NCBI RefSeq assembly: GCF_000347635.1
Contig: NC_020514.1
Location: forward strand, 5,146,001 to 5,210,000
Reading direction: 5' to 3'
Length of the DNA: 64,000 nucleotides
From: Paraglaciecola psychrophila 170
Lineage (GTDB): Bacteria > Pseudomonadota > Gammaproteobacteria > Enterobacterales > Alteromonadaceae
Position numbers and translations under genes: made by a program. Under the pieces are notes generated by a model. The model did no database searches. It saw nothing but the letters and a program-made list of their open reading frames with translations, and was not told the origin of the DNA. Shown here piece by piece: positions 1 to 14,724 of this stretch. How positions within the stretch are numbered: position 1 is the first letter of the stretch; each line of letters starts with the position of its first letter.

Positions 1-86
1 GCATGAGCGTTTCTGGCCATCGCCAGTTCACTAAAAAGCGTATCGTGGTTGCGAATATGTTTAAAAAGTGGTCTGTGATTAAGCAT
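1..86 (-). CDS. N-terminal fragment of an unrecognised gene
   Basis: An ATG at 86-84 on the minus strand opens a frame that stays open to the left edge of the window. It encodes about 28 residues beginning MLNHRPLFKHIRNHD and continuing with LFSELAMARNAH. The fragment is charged, has no signal peptide and no motif I recognise. No strong ribosome binding site precedes the ATG. It would be transcribed in the same direction as the nfeD/qmcA pair but lies beyond their terminator, so it needs its own promoter. The only support is the open frame and plausible composition. Confidence 0.35.
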   Translation of the reverse strand, partial: MLNHRPLFKHIRNHDTLFSELAMARNAH

Positions 87-176
87 AAATTTCTATTATT
101 AGTATTGCTTGTTATTGGCTGCTGATTATTTATATGAGGTTGCAGAAAAGATTACAAGTAATGATCTTAAAACAAT

Positions 177-202
177 AAAAAAAGTCGGGATTAACCCGAC
201 TT
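177..202 (-). terminator. Rho-independent terminator after the nfeD gene
   Basis: On the minus strand an 8-bp perfect stem (AAGTCGGG paired with CCCGACTT, positions 202-195 and 189-182) with a 5-base loop is followed by a run of seven T (183-177). It lies 28 bases after the stop of the NfeD-family gene and would end the qmcA-nfeD transcript. Confidence 0.85.
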
Positions 203-229
203 ACATAACAGATACCTACAATCTAAAAG

Positions 230-682
230 CTAGCTAGCTTTGATATGGAATACGCCAACATCAGCTTGTGTGACTTCTACCTGAGTGCCAGCTACCAAAT
301 GTTCATTGGCCTTCAGCTTCCAGTCGATCCCTGAATAATGATATTCAGGGGTCAACTCAGGCGCCACATCTTCCACTAATATAAAACGGTGACCGACCAA
401 ATCGCCTTGTGCTTTTGTCTTGTCCACCTGCGTTTGCATGTTTTTTAAAGGCTTCCATAACAAAACAGCTGATAATCCAGTGAGTACGCCTGTACTCAAC
501 ATGGCCGACAACCAAGTATCTGGAATAATACCCACATACAATAAACCTGCGGTGACCACCGCAGCGCAGCCTACAAAAAACAGTGCGAAGGTTGAAAAAC
601 CCAACACTGCCACTTCAATCACTAATAAAAGAATGCCGAGAATGAGCAAACTTTCAGCTAAGTTATTGAGTGCCCAGTCCAT
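230..682 (-). CDS. NfeD-family membrane protein (QmcA partner)
   Basis: This 150-residue protein has an N-terminal hydrophobic block at about residues 9-75 that can form three or four membrane segments, then a charged linker. Its soluble C-terminal part (about 90-150) has the small beta-rich layout of the NfeD OB-fold (GHRFILVEDV, then VAGTQVEVTQADVG). NfeD proteins of this short type pair with SPFH/stomatin proteins and are thought to help organise membrane microdomains or membrane protein quality control. The gene starts 3 bases after the stop of the SPFH gene, so the two are cotranscribed, as in the E. coli qmcA-ybbJ pair. The biochemical role is not established, and I infer it from the pairing. 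Confidence 0.88.
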   Translation of the reverse strand: MDWALNNLAESLLILGILLLVIEVAVLGFSTFALFFVGCAAVVTAGLLYVGIIPDTWLSAMLSTGVLTGLSAVLLWKPLKNMQTQVDKTKAQGDLVGHRFILVEDVAPELTPEYHYSGIDWKLKANEHLVAGTQVEVTQADVGVFHIKAS

Positions 683-685
683 ACG

Positions 686-1621
686 TTACGCCTTATTCAA
701 CTGATTAATAATAGTCATCGCTTGGGCTACAACACTCGCAGCTTCGGTACTGCTATCAGGCAATAGCACCACAGAGGATTCTTTAGCAATCGCATGTTTG
801 GCCTCAATGGCCTTAGTCGCTAAATCTAATTGAATGGCCTTTTGCCCTTCTTCCGTGGCAGCTGCTTGACCTACTTGGCGTAATGCTTCTGCCTGAGCAG
901 TCGCAACAGCAACTATTGCTTTGGCTTCACCTTCTGCACGTAATACTTGTTCTGCTTTGTCGGCTTCTGCTGCTAAAACAACCGAAGCTTTCTGACCTTC
1001 AGCACGGTTAATTGCGGCCTGTCTGTCACCCTCCGATTCTAAAATTTGTGCGCGCTTGACTCGCTCGGCTTTCATTTGGGCTTCCATCGCTTCCATTACG
1101 GATTGAGGAGGCACAATATCCTTGATCTCGTAACGCAGTACTTGAATACCCCAAGGGCCAGCAGCATCATTAATCGCCATCACTATATTAGTATTTAGCA
1201 CATCCCGTTCTTCAAAGGTTTTATCCAGTTCCATTTTGCCTAACTCAGAGCGCATTGTAGTCTGTGCTAGTTGGGTTACGGCAAACACATAATCGTCCAC
1301 ACCATAAGTGGCTTTATAAGCGTCAAGCACGCGGAAATACAGCACCCCATCGACACTTAATGAAATATTATCTTTGGTAATAGCGCTTTGCTCTGGCACA
1401 TCCACTGCTTGCTCTTTTAGCGAGCGGTCAGCAGAAATTCGATCAATAAAAGGGAAGATGAAATTAAGACCGGCTTCTCTGCTCGATTGGAATTTACCAA
1501 ATCGTTCAATTACATAAGCACGGTTTTGAGGGACAAATTTAATTGAGGTTTTAAGTAACACCACCACAAATACTAAAATGAGGGTTTGTACAGTTAAAAT
1601 ATAATCAAGTAATACTTCCAT
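686..1621 (-). CDS. qmcA: SPFH/band 7 (stomatin-like) protein, QmcA type
   Basis: A 311-residue protein with one N-terminal membrane anchor (about residues 7-25) followed by a band 7 domain beginning at VPQNRAYVIERFGKF. Typical family segments follow: GLNFIFPFIDR, ISLSVDGVLYFRV, and TTMRSELGKMELDKTFEERD. After the domain comes an Ala/Glu-rich coiled coil (about 175-270, for example AEADKAEQVLRAEGEAKA) that oligomerises SPFH proteins, then a hydrophobic tail. Length and order match E. coli QmcA (YbbK), an inner-membrane protein. It is the first gene of a two-gene operon with the NfeD-like gene. A homopolymer-free, intact frame supports a functional gene. Confidence 0.93.
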   Translation of the reverse strand: MEVLLDYILTVQTLILVFVVVLLKTSIKFVPQNRAYVIERFGKFQSSREAGLNFIFPFIDRISADRSLKEQAVDVPEQSAITKDNISLSVDGVLYFRVLDAYKATYGVDDYVFAVTQLAQTTMRSELGKMELDKTFEERDVLNTNIVMAINDAAGPWGIQVLRYEIKDIVPPQSVMEAMEAQMKAERVKRAQILESEGDRQAAINRAEGQKASVVLAAEADKAEQVLRAEGEAKAIVAVATAQAEALRQVGQAAATEEGQKAIQLDLATKAIEAKHAIAKESSVVLLPDSSTEAASVVAQAMTIINQLNKA

Positions 1622-1707
1622 GACTGTCTTCCTTATTCAACACGGCTGAGTTAGCCGTATATCAATATGAGGCTAACTCAGCCACTTTTCAAGTTTTAAA
1701 AAGGTAA

Positions 1708-4035
1708 CTAGTTTAACCACGCATAACTAAATTTCATAAATACTGAGCGCTCATTTTTAGTCAACGACGTTAGCACATCATCTTGGTAAGCAGAGTCTGA
1801 ATACCCCACAAAAAATTTGGTCAGTGGATTAAGTTTATAAGAATACAATAATTGAGTGCCTAAACCTTTACTGCTGGCATCCACATCAAATGTGTAATTT
1901 TGTTGATTCCGCTCAATGTCAGAATAAACTAAAATCAGACGCAAAAACTGGCGCTGATTGAACTGATAGGTTGCACGAAAATCAGATAGATTCGCAGCAA
2001 ACAGCAGCTGACTGTTCACATCAAGGTTTTGATAGGTATGACGCAGTTTGAACTGTAAGCTTTTGCCTACGCTCCAGTTAATTGTTGGGCGCACAAACCA
2101 TTGTTTTCCTAAGCGGTTGTTGTCGTAATCAATATGATCACCATAACGCGCAAATGCACTGATATACCATGATGAACTGGGTCGCATTTCAAAATAAACG
2201 CTGCCCTGCTGCTCAGTAAATAAAGTGCTATTGTTGGTAATGCTCAGCTTGCTGGGATCATCACGCAAGCCCACTTTATCTCGCTTTTGCAATCCTATTT
2301 TAAAATACGATTGTAATTGACCGTTCATGCTTAAATACACTTCAGCTTCTTTTTCAATCAGCTCATTATTATCGTTATGGCTGATATCCCAATCACCGGA
2401 TAACCTAATCTTATTCCACCAAGTGTTTTCGCTGTACCAATTATAGCCTGCGCCTACTACAGACTGATGGCGGTCAGCCAAAGAACCAAAGCCCAAATCT
2501 GTGCGGATACCTGCTCCCTGGCTATTTCGATTTAAAAAAACATTCCAGTTACGCTCCTCATGATCATAACTAACACGATACGCTCTTCCACTAAAGGCCT
2601 CGGTTTTTTTTAAGCGAATGGCTGTCTCTGAATAATCCTCGTCTTGCTCACAATTGTCGTCACAAAACTCTTTGTATAGGTCTAAGGGATATTGTGTGTC
2701 AGAACGTAATATTTGTGCCCGAAAAGTATCGTTATCGGTTAGCTGATATTTAGCATCAATAGCATTGACGTAGTTGTAATACCCCTCGGCATCACGCAGA
2801 GTGCTGGTCCAGCCAACTGAAAGTTGCTCAGATAAATCATAGCGGTAGCGCAGAGCTAAATTGAGTGATTCCTGCTCGACATTAGCAATACTAGAGCCTA
2901 GATTACCCGGCACCAAGAAGGTTGTAGATTCATCATTGGCAACAAAAAAACCAAAGGTATGTTGTTCGATTCGCCCAGTCACTTTAGCACCATAATCAGG
3001 CGCGGCTACATTACGGGTATAAACCAAATTATAATTACTCGAAAAATAATCTGTGTTTTCTAAGAAAAACGTACGTTTTTCATCAAAAAAAGCGCAAATG
3101 TATCGTTAATACTCAACTGTGCCACATCAGCTTCCACTTGTGAAAAGTCTGGATTGAAAGTGGCTTGTAAAGATACTTCTGGAGTAACCCCCCACTTCAG
3201 GTCTAAGCCTACTTCTGTGTTATTAGAGTCTTGCCACTCTAGACTTTCTTCTGGGTCACGACTCTGCCCTTTTCCCAACACTAATGTGGGTATTAAGGCC
3301 AAATTTTTTGCCTTGTTTGGCTTGTTTGAATCCACCAATAGAGCCCATTTGACATAAATTACACGAGTTATTGCGATCTAGTGGCATATTCGAAATACGT
3401 AACCTATCTGCTCTCGGATAATAGCGCACCAACTCAGCCCCCCAATTTTTGGTTTCACTCCCCTCTTCAAAGTTTAAAATACGCAATGGAATAGCCATTT
3501 CGACCTGATATCCGTCAGCAACAATTTTACCTGCCGACTGCCAGATACCATCCCAACTATCACTTTCTCTACCCGTCATTTCGTTTTGAATCGAATCAGC
3601 TTGAATACCAAAGGGGTTAACAAAAAACTGATGGGCTAATCTGCTGTCGTTAAAGGTATCAAGCTTAATCCCAACTAAATCATCACTCCATATACCATCG
3701 CGATCGCGATAAAAAGCACTGATGTTTTCTACCTTAGGATCTTGGGCTATAAATGCCACATATAAGGTGTCGCCATTTTCAAATATTTTAACATTAGTGG
3801 TGACTGGTGGACGAGTATTTTCAAATGGACGAGTAACAAATTTGAGTTCCAACTGTCTTGCTTGCTGCCACTGAATATCATCAAGTTCGCCGTCAATCTT
3901 AATTTTTCCAGCTATGTTAGGAATGTCTAATTTAGCGAAATCATTTGAGATATTGGCTTTAGAAGTGGCTTGTTTGGCGTAAGTGAGATTAGTGTAGACA
4001 ACAAAAAACAATAAACAGATAAACGTTCGAGACAT
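1708..4035 (-). pseudogene. DUF5916 outer-membrane protein with CBM9-like domain, two frameshifts
   Basis: Three overlapping frames together encode one protein of about 775 residues. The first part (4035-about 3304) has a signal peptide (MSRTFICLLFFVVYTNLTYA) and a carbohydrate-binding family 9-like domain (PNIAGKIKIDGELDDIQW, RDRDGIWSDDLVGIKLDTF). The second and third parts are the DUF5916 beta-barrel-like region (LVYTRNVAAPDYGAKVTGRI, ending FMKFSYAWLN). The breaks are in homopolymers: six T on the plus strand at 3304-3309 (one too many) and seven A at 3085-3091 (one too few). Correcting both restores family-typical text such as FALFFDEKRTFFLE. The family is found in the envelope of marine bacteria and its function is unknown. 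It is either a young pseudogene or two sequencing errors; I favour the latter. Confidence 0.8.
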
Positions 4036-4402
4036 GAATAAAGGTTCCGATTAACAAAATTATAATCCAACATCAGGTTTGGATAATTTGAAAAAAGGGT
4101 AAACTAAATACGTAAATAAAAACATCTTTATGCGTTAAATCAACCCGTTAGCCAGACAAGTTGCATATGTACCTATTTATACGCAGAATGTTTGTTTTGA
4201 TCCTGCCTATGATAGCAATGCACAATTTATGACTAATTTATGTGTAAAGTCGAAGATGTATCACATAAACACTGAAGAGCCTTCGAGGCAATGAAACGCT
4301 GTATAATTTTGCTACTGGTGACAGCTCGTTTTTTAGTTTAAGTAAAGGCAAACACTAGCCTTTAACAGTGAACAGCTTTATCTAATTAGGTTTTAAAAGA
4401 CC
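4036..4402. other. Intergenic region between pepQ and the DUF5916 gene
   Basis: No convincing gene is seen in these 367 bases. It should hold the promoter of the DUF5916 gene near 4040-4150 and the end of the pepQ transcript. A weak hairpin (AAAGGC at 4344-4349 pairing with GCCTTT at 4358-4363) lies 40 bases downstream of pepQ but has no clear T run, so I do not call it a terminator. Confidence 0.5.
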
Positions 4403-5749
<1,347 letters not shown>

Positions 5750-5821
5750 TCATCAAAGAATATAATTGCATATTAACATAAGCTTAGGGCTCTTGGCCTG
5801 GCGTATATTGTAGAGAAGTAG

Positions 5822-7747
5822 CTAACTTTTTGGTTGTATTTCCATATTAGCTAATTTCTTAAAAAGGTTCTCACTGCCACCTAAGTGTTGGCTGTATATT
5901 TGCTGATATGCCAGCACCGCTTTAACGTAATTACGCGTTTCTTTATAGGGAATAGTTTCTATCCATAAGTCCAAGGGCATATTACCTTTTTCAGGTAGCC
6001 ACTGTTGCACCCTCCGCCAACCAGCATTGTAAGATGCCGTAGCCAAAATGGCATTATTATCCATCTTATCCATCAGATAACGCATATATTGTGTACCCAG
6101 TGCAACATTTCGGTTGGGATTTAATAAGCTATTTTTTCTGATTTTTTCTTGGCGAGATAGCGTGCCGTACCCGGCATTACTTGCATCAACCCCAAGGCAC
6201 CAGCATGAGAGGCAGCGTCTGGCATAAAAGAGCTTTCACGTCTGACAATGGCAAATGCCCAGGCTACATCAATATTATTTTTCTTAGCGTTGCTTTGCAA
6301 CTGACTGTCAAAAGGCATCGGGAAACGTCTGCTCAAATCATCCAGATAACCTGAATTGGAAAACCAAAATAGCTTGATCATGCCAACCTTGTTGGCTGGC
6401 CAGCACAGCTGCGGTTACCTTCTGTTTCTGAGTCAATTGAGTTTGCAAAAAGATCCACTCACGTCTAGCACTAAGATTGCGGCCTAACTTTCTGAATTCA
6501 AAAGCTCTTTGTGCAGCAGGCAAGGAAGCTACCTCGTCTATTATCTCTTTCGGGATGAGCAATGGATTATCATTTAAGCTAGGCATTTCAGACAACTTTC
6601 CGCTTGCCAAAAAACCGTAGTAATGACGCTGCTTGGCCAATTTATGTAAGCCCACGTCAGCTAATTCTTTGGCACCTACCTTCTCGTAAGCTTGGGCTTT
6701 CCAGTATTCAAACATGTTGTTGTCAGCTGATTCTGCGGGCACAAGGCTAATCACATCCAACGCATCTTGCCAGTTATTCTGCCTTAATACATGAGCTAAA
6801 TGCCAACGTAGTAATTCAGCATCAGGTTCAAAACTTGTGGCCTTTTCTAACCAAAATTCAGCTTGCTCGTGATCTGCTAGCGCTAAAAAAATAGCAAACC
6901 GATGCGATATTTGTTTTTGTTGTGATAGTGAAAACGCAAATCGGCTCGACAGCTTTTCCCAACTGCGTAATGCTAAATCCCTGTTATTACTGATAAGCCG
7001 TTTTAAACCGTATACCAAAATCTCAGTTTCTAGCTCTGGGTATTTGCCCAGAAAATTTGATAAACGAGAGACTTGGCTAGGTGAGCGCCGCACCTTTAAC
7101 CAGAGATCGCCTAAGTATTGCTGATCCTGTGGCATCAAGGTTTTTAAATACGGGATCAGCGTTTGATTGCCCCCATCAGCCGCCAAAGACATTCTTTTCC
7201 ATACTAAGTCTGATGAACGCTTGCCAGCCTTTTGCCACTTATTGAATAATTCATCACAATCATTAGGCTGGGATTGGCCTACTACCCACAGATTTTTTGC
7301 CAGCTCAAATGCCTGGGCGCTTGAGGGATCTTTTTGCAGTAACATATCCGCGTAACTACAGTTTAAAGTGACATTACCCATATCTCGATAAAAATGGCTA
7401 AACAGTTCGGGCTGATTTTGTTTATCTAAGTACAGTAACCACTTTTTGCGCAAAGGTCTGTCTAATGGAGAAAATTCATATTTAGCTAAAAAACGTTCTA
7501 TTTGTTTTTTATTCGCCATAAAAGGAAACTTACTTAAGGTCTTCAATTCAACGTAGGGCTTTAAGGGGTAACCCTCCAGTTGTTCCATTAATTTTTTAAA
7601 GGCACTGTTATTGGGGTTGTACGCAAGCCTCTCTGCTTGAATAAAAAGCTTTCGTTGTTGCTCAAGGCCTAGTTCAGGTGAGGCGACTGCCGTTTGAGTA
7701 AATAACACAGTAGTGATCACGATGCATAATAAGTAGCGAATAGTCAC
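5822..7747 (-). pseudogene. slt: Soluble lytic murein transglycosylase (Slt70 type), two frameshifts
   Basis: Three frames join into one Slt of about 640 residues. Slt cleaves the MurNAc-GlcNAc bond in the periplasm, releasing 1,6-anhydro-muropeptides. The first frame holds the signal peptide and the alpha-superhelical U/L domains. The second carries the catalytic Glu in VRRESSFMPDAASHAGALG and the following LMQVMPGTA. The third carries ATASYNAGWRRVQQWL. The breaks are one extra A in the plus-strand run at 6360-6363 and one missing T in the run at 6142-6147. Correction restores AKKKIRKNSLLNPNRNVALG. I chose GTG at 7747 because GGA lies just upstream and the signal peptide VTIRYLLCIVITTVLFTQ then starts normally; an ATG at 7801 would add 18 unusual residues. 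Sequencing error is likely. Confidence 0.85.
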
Positions 7748-7846
7748 AAATTCCAAAATAAAAAAAAGAAGCCAACAACATACTAGACTCGATACTAACA
7801 AACTTGCTTAGTTATTTAAGGGAGTATTTTGGATAATTCATACATT

Positions 7847-7863
7847 AACTGGCATGACCAGTT
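7847..7863. promoter_or_regulatory. FadR-like operator upstream of fadBA
   Basis: AACTGGCATGACCAGTT is a 17-bp near-palindrome. It differs from the symmetric FadR core (AACTGGTCnGACCAGTT) at only two positions in the left arm. It lies about 160 bases upstream of fadB, in the only intergenic space serving fadBA. FadR represses fad genes until long-chain acyl-CoA binds it, and FadR regulons are known in several gammaproteobacterial orders including Alteromonadales. The fadR gene is not in this window. The site is seen directly; binding is inferred. Confidence 0.7.
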
Positions 7864-8023
7864 GAATTGACTATATTAACCCACATGTAACAACTCATAT
7901 ATTTTTTGTTAAAAGTTAGGTTGCCCTTTCCAAGTCTTTTAACAACAATTCATATAATCTGTACTCGGAGGGCCATTGGCCTCTTCCCAACTTACGCTTT
8001 GGCGATAGCCACAGGAGATGATA

Positions 8024-11366
<3,343 letters not shown>

Positions 11367-11392
11367 CTAGCTCAACATCCTATTTTAAAAAG

Positions 11393-11423
11393 GCATTACT
11401 TCTAAAAAGTAATGCTTTTTTTT
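11393..11423 (+). terminator. Rho-independent terminator of fadBA
   Basis: A 9-bp perfect stem (GCATTACTT at 11393-11401 pairing with AAGTAATGC at 11407-11415) with a five-A loop is followed by eight T (11416-11423). It starts 27 bases after the fadA stop. Confidence 0.93.
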
Positions 11424-11458
11424 GGACCATTTTTGGAGATTTTATTTCGACTGTTAAG

Positions 11459-11980
11459 TTAATTAGTCTTTGGCATAGTTAAATTGCCTTCTCGAGTAAT
11501 GTGAATAGGCAGTGCAAAAGTGCCAACGTCCAATTTCACTTTCAGCGTATAAGCGATACGGGTCTTTCTTGGCTGCATGAGGTCAGCAAATAACCTAATA
11601 CCTCCGAACAAATCTGCCTGTACGTTTGACTTTACCTCTTCTTCGCCATAAGCAGGCACGATAGGCAGTTGATTCGCCACACCAGAAAATATCTGATTAC
11701 CTTCAATGCTAGCAGTGTATGCCATGCCTTTAAAATTTAAGGAGATACTATTGGGATTAACCACTCGCAAACCGATTTCAAATGTAGGATCTATACTACC
11801 GCCTGGCAGTATTTTAAAGGAATTAACGATTATTTCAGGCTTTTCAAAGTTAGAATTTAAAGTAGCACAGCTGGTGGGTATTAGAATAACCAATAGCGTA
11901 GTTAGACGAGATATGAGCAGTTTCAAAGTTTTATCCTTTACTTTTGTGGCAACATTAATCAGGAAATCGTTGTTGTACAA
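11459..11980 (-). CDS. LEA type 2 (LEA14/WHy domain) family lipoprotein
   Basis: A 173-residue protein with a hydrophobic N-terminal segment ending LLVILIPTSC, which fits a lipobox although Pro at the -3 position is unusual. The following about 130 residues have the WHy/LEA14 pattern, including FEIGLRVVNPNSISLNFKGM, QLPIVPAYGEEEVK and the strand LKVKLDVGTFALPIHI. Such proteins are small beta-sandwich periplasmic or membrane-tethered proteins, linked in plants to desiccation and with no proven bacterial role. The true start may be downstream of the annotated ATG, since the first 25 residues are charged and precede the signal segment. It converges with fadA and appears monocistronic. Confidence 0.75.
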   Translation of the reverse strand: MYNNDFLINVATKVKDKTLKLLISRLTTLLVILIPTSCATLNSNFEKPEIIVNSFKILPGGSIDPTFEIGLRVVNPNSISLNFKGMAYTASIEGNQIFSGVANQLPIVPAYGEEEVKSNVQADLFGGIRLFADLMQPRKTRIAYTLKVKLDVGTFALPIHITREGNLTMPKTN

Positions 11981-12489
11981 GTATCTACAGCTGCTAAAAA
12001 AGTATATGTATTAATAATCTCAGTTCGGGATAAGCCATACCGTCCAGTACCAGTATTATCGCGCCTATCTTCGTTAAACTTGCTCATATTAACGCGTTAT
12101 TCCCTCATAAGCTCGCCTCGATAAACGCAATAATAGCAGCACTGGTTGCGTTCAATGTCTTTGCAAACCAATTGGCAGCATCTAACATATTGTTTATATT
12201 GTAATGACCTCTAGGGACGCGGCAGGTCTTAACCCAAGTTCAGGTTAAATAGATTATTTTTCATCTAAGGATGTGCCCACCGAGGAACCTCGTATCAGGT
12301 CAAGTATATCTTATTGCTAATTGCGTGGATTTTTATCATATCTGGCATTAGGTTAGTTGTAATTCACGACACGATCAGTTTTAAAAATTGGCTCGTTGAT
12401 ACCAATAGGCCTGCTAGAGATTGGATCTGTTCTGACTTTAAACGTGGATAAATGTCAGGTTGATCTACTCACACGCCTTATTAAATATT
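11981..12489. other. Intergenic region without recognisable gene
   Basis: These 509 bases hold no frame I can assign. Short minus-strand frames occur, for example 28 codons at 12188-12105 (starting MLDAANWFAKTLNATSA), but none has a ribosome site or family signature. The sequence may be worn remains of an older gene or element; nothing specific supports that. Confidence 0.4.
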
Positions 12490-12711
12490 TTATTTGTAGA
12501 ATGCCGTTTTTTGTTTAAGCGCCTGCACTAAGCGTTGTTTAACCTGAGGAGTCAGGCCAAGGCTGACTAAAAATGATGAGAAAGCAAAGATGAATACAAT
12601 ACTTTTTAGAATTTTCACGCCAGTGAATAACATGGTCAGTACCAGTATTGCTGCATAAACCAAACCAATCATTCCCAAAAACAAGCACAGGCCTTTGATA
12701 TCTTTATTCAT
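12490..12711 (-). CDS. Small two-helix membrane protein, unknown
   Basis: A 73-residue protein starting MNKDIKGLCLFLGMIG. It has two hydrophobic segments (about residues 6-28 and 33-52) and a basic C-terminal tail (VKQRLVQALKQKTAFYK), so both ends are probably cytoplasmic. I use the ATG at 12711 because AAGGA lies eight bases upstream; an in-frame GTG 18 bases earlier overlaps that site. I do not recognise the family. It stands alone between gene-poor stretches. The clean ribosome site and amphipathic tail make it a credible gene. Confidence 0.5.
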   Translation of the reverse strand: MNKDIKGLCLFLGMIGLVYAAILVLTMLFTGVKILKSIVFIFAFSSFLVSLGLTPQVKQRLVQALKQKTAFYK

Positions 12712-12833
12712 TATTAATTCCTTATTCACTACTACTAATTCTAACTAATCATCATGACTTACCCTAGCTCTTAGATCACGATTAAAGATGTAACTGAATT
12801 TATCAAGCAACGCTGCAAAAAATGAAATCCACT

Positions 12834-13261
12834 CTACAGCTTCTCTCTCGAAGCATTTAAAGCACCGACTGAAAAACCTCTATCATAAAAATGTATCACC
12901 TCACCTTGGGAATTTATCAACAGCACACGGGCATTTTTAGCTTTAAACTGCCTGTGTATCTTTGCACCCTTTCACCATCTCTATAAACGATGATCACACC
13001 TTTCCATATTTCTTACGGGATCCCGTTACGCATAGAGTTGTCAAACGCTGTACTAAACATCTGTAGAAACATACCTTTAATCCTGGGGATTTCGTAAGCT
13101 GCAACCTGAATGTTAGTTTGCTCTAGTCCAATCAACCGTCGGGCGATGTCAATTTGTGACTTATGAATATAGCCAAACAGCAACAAGGTCTTGCGACCTG
13201 CAAATGCTTGAGGGACGGAGGTGGGTTGGCCCGCTAAGCTTTCTCCTGTAAATTTAATCAT
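12834..13261 (-). pseudogene. Degraded thioredoxin-fold (ATP10-like) protein
   Basis: From an ATG at 13261 with GAGGG upstream, the frame reads FTGESLAGQPTSVPQAFAG and TLLLFGYIHKSQIDIARRLI, then FDNSMRNGIP followed by TAA at 13018-13016. The frame continues with EIWKGVIIVYRDGERVQRYT, and after a further shift the rest appears as NARVLLINSQGEVIHFYDRG and FSVGALNASREKL to a stop at 12834. The pattern of an AhpC/ATP10-like thioredoxin fold without the CxxC is what I see. The in-frame stop replaces what is probably an Arg codon. One stop plus one frameshift suggests real decay. Family assignment is tentative. Confidence 0.55.
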
Positions 13262-13484
13262 TTTTTCACCCTCTATAACCTGACTGGGATAATCGTAATT
13301 AACGCAGACTTGCTGCAGCAAGTTTAATTAAAATACAGTGAAAAAATTCATAATACTTTTTAAGTCGGGGTTCGGTTAAAGCCAACACGTCTTACAGACC
13401 AAAATGAATTACAAGTAAAGATTAAAAAAGCCAGTGACATTAGCTGGCACTTAATTCAAAGATACACATTATAAGTAACAATAA

Positions 13485-14413
13485 TCAGGCTAAATGTTGT
13501 CTAAAAAATTCCAGCGTTCGCGACCAAGCAAGTTCAGCTGCTTTGGGATCATATCGACTAGTAGAGTCATTGTGGAAACCATGCTGAGTGCTAGGATAAA
13601 AATATGCGGTGTAATTAACCTTATTAGCTTTTAATGCTGCTTCATAATCAGGCCAAGTGGCGTTAACACGTTTATCATTTTCAGCGAATTGGATCATGAT
13701 TGGCGCTTTGACGTTTTTGACTAAATCGCCATTTACTGGCGTGCCATAAAATGGCACAGCTGCATCTATAAGTTCTGGTACTGTCGCTGCTAACATGTTG
13801 CTTACATAACCTCCAAAACAAAAACCAACTACACCTAATTTACCTGTACTTGATTCATGCATTTTCAGATAACGGGCCGCCGCTATAAAGTCTTGATCAA
13901 TTTTGTCTCTGTCCATGCTGCCCTGCATAGCACGACCATCATCATCATTACCTGGATAACCACCTAAAGGAAACAGCGCATCTGGAGCAAACGCGATAAA
14001 ACCTTGCTTAGCCAGGCGTCTTGCCACGTCCCGGACATATGTGTTAAGCCCACGGTTTTCATGTACCACTAACACACTCGGCGCTTTGCTATCCATGTTA
14101 CTCGGCACAACCAAATAACCTCGCCCATCTCCGTGACCATTAGGAGATTTAAATTCTTGATAGGTAGCTTTTATATCTTGATCGTTGAAAGAGATTTGTT
14201 CAGCTAATGCGTAATTTGGCGTAAGCGCACTTGTCACTGCGCCAAGGGTAAGCCCAGCAACAGATAATGAGCCTAAACGACTTAGAAAAGTGCGACGGTC
14301 TATATCACCATGGGCATAATCGTCATACCAATCAAAGGCTTGTTGTGGGATCTGTATTGGCGAAATATGTGATATAAGGCTCTCTGTTAGGTAATTAATT
14401 TATTCACAATCAT
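13485..14413 (-). pseudogene. Dienelactone hydrolase family protein, Tat-exported, N-terminal frameshift
   Basis: An alpha/beta hydrolase of about 309 residues. The catalytic Cys sits in GVVGFCFGGYVSNMLAA, the Asp region is ENDKRVNATWPDY, and the His is in STQHGFHNDSTSRYD, matching the Cys-Asp-His triad of dienelactone hydrolase. Upstream residues IDRRTFLSRLGSLSVAGLT form a Tat signal. The continuous frame lacks an ATG. ATG at 14413 reads MIVNKLIT and then stops. One missing T near 14389-14392 would join this to LTESLISHISPIQIPQQAFD, the usual start of this family. The break is another single-base indel, perhaps an error. Its substrate is not evident. Downstream on the minus strand, 13262-13484 holds no gene. 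Confidence 0.8.
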
Positions 14414-14724
14414 AATTGAAAAACACCAATAAAGATCATCTATGCTTTAACTTCAACAATGGGTAAACCAAAAATAGTTTAATTTCACTCATTCCTAGCA
14501 AATCCTAGATTGGTGACAAATTTATCCAACAGCACAGGAAACATCTTAGGTACAGCCTGTTTACAAAACCAACCAAAGTCGTAAAGTTTCCGCTACTGAA
14601 GCACTTAAACAACTAGCAACATGATCAGTCTGTTGACCTAACAATAGTAGGTGTAAATCTGTAAAATTGTAGTATCTTGAATCAGACAAATTCTCCAACA
14701 AATTAATGAGATAGAGGTAAAATA
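14414..14724. other. Divergent intergenic region
   Basis: These 311 bases separate the dienelactone hydrolase and yitT starts and should hold both promoters. Open frames here on the minus strand are low-complexity shadows. I see no clear operator. Confidence 0.4.

Noticed and set aside
57..125. Plus-strand frame MFKKWSVIKHKFLLLVLLVIGC
   Set aside because: Only 22 codons, no ribosome site, and it overlaps the start of the minus-strand frame at the window edge; kept out as chance.
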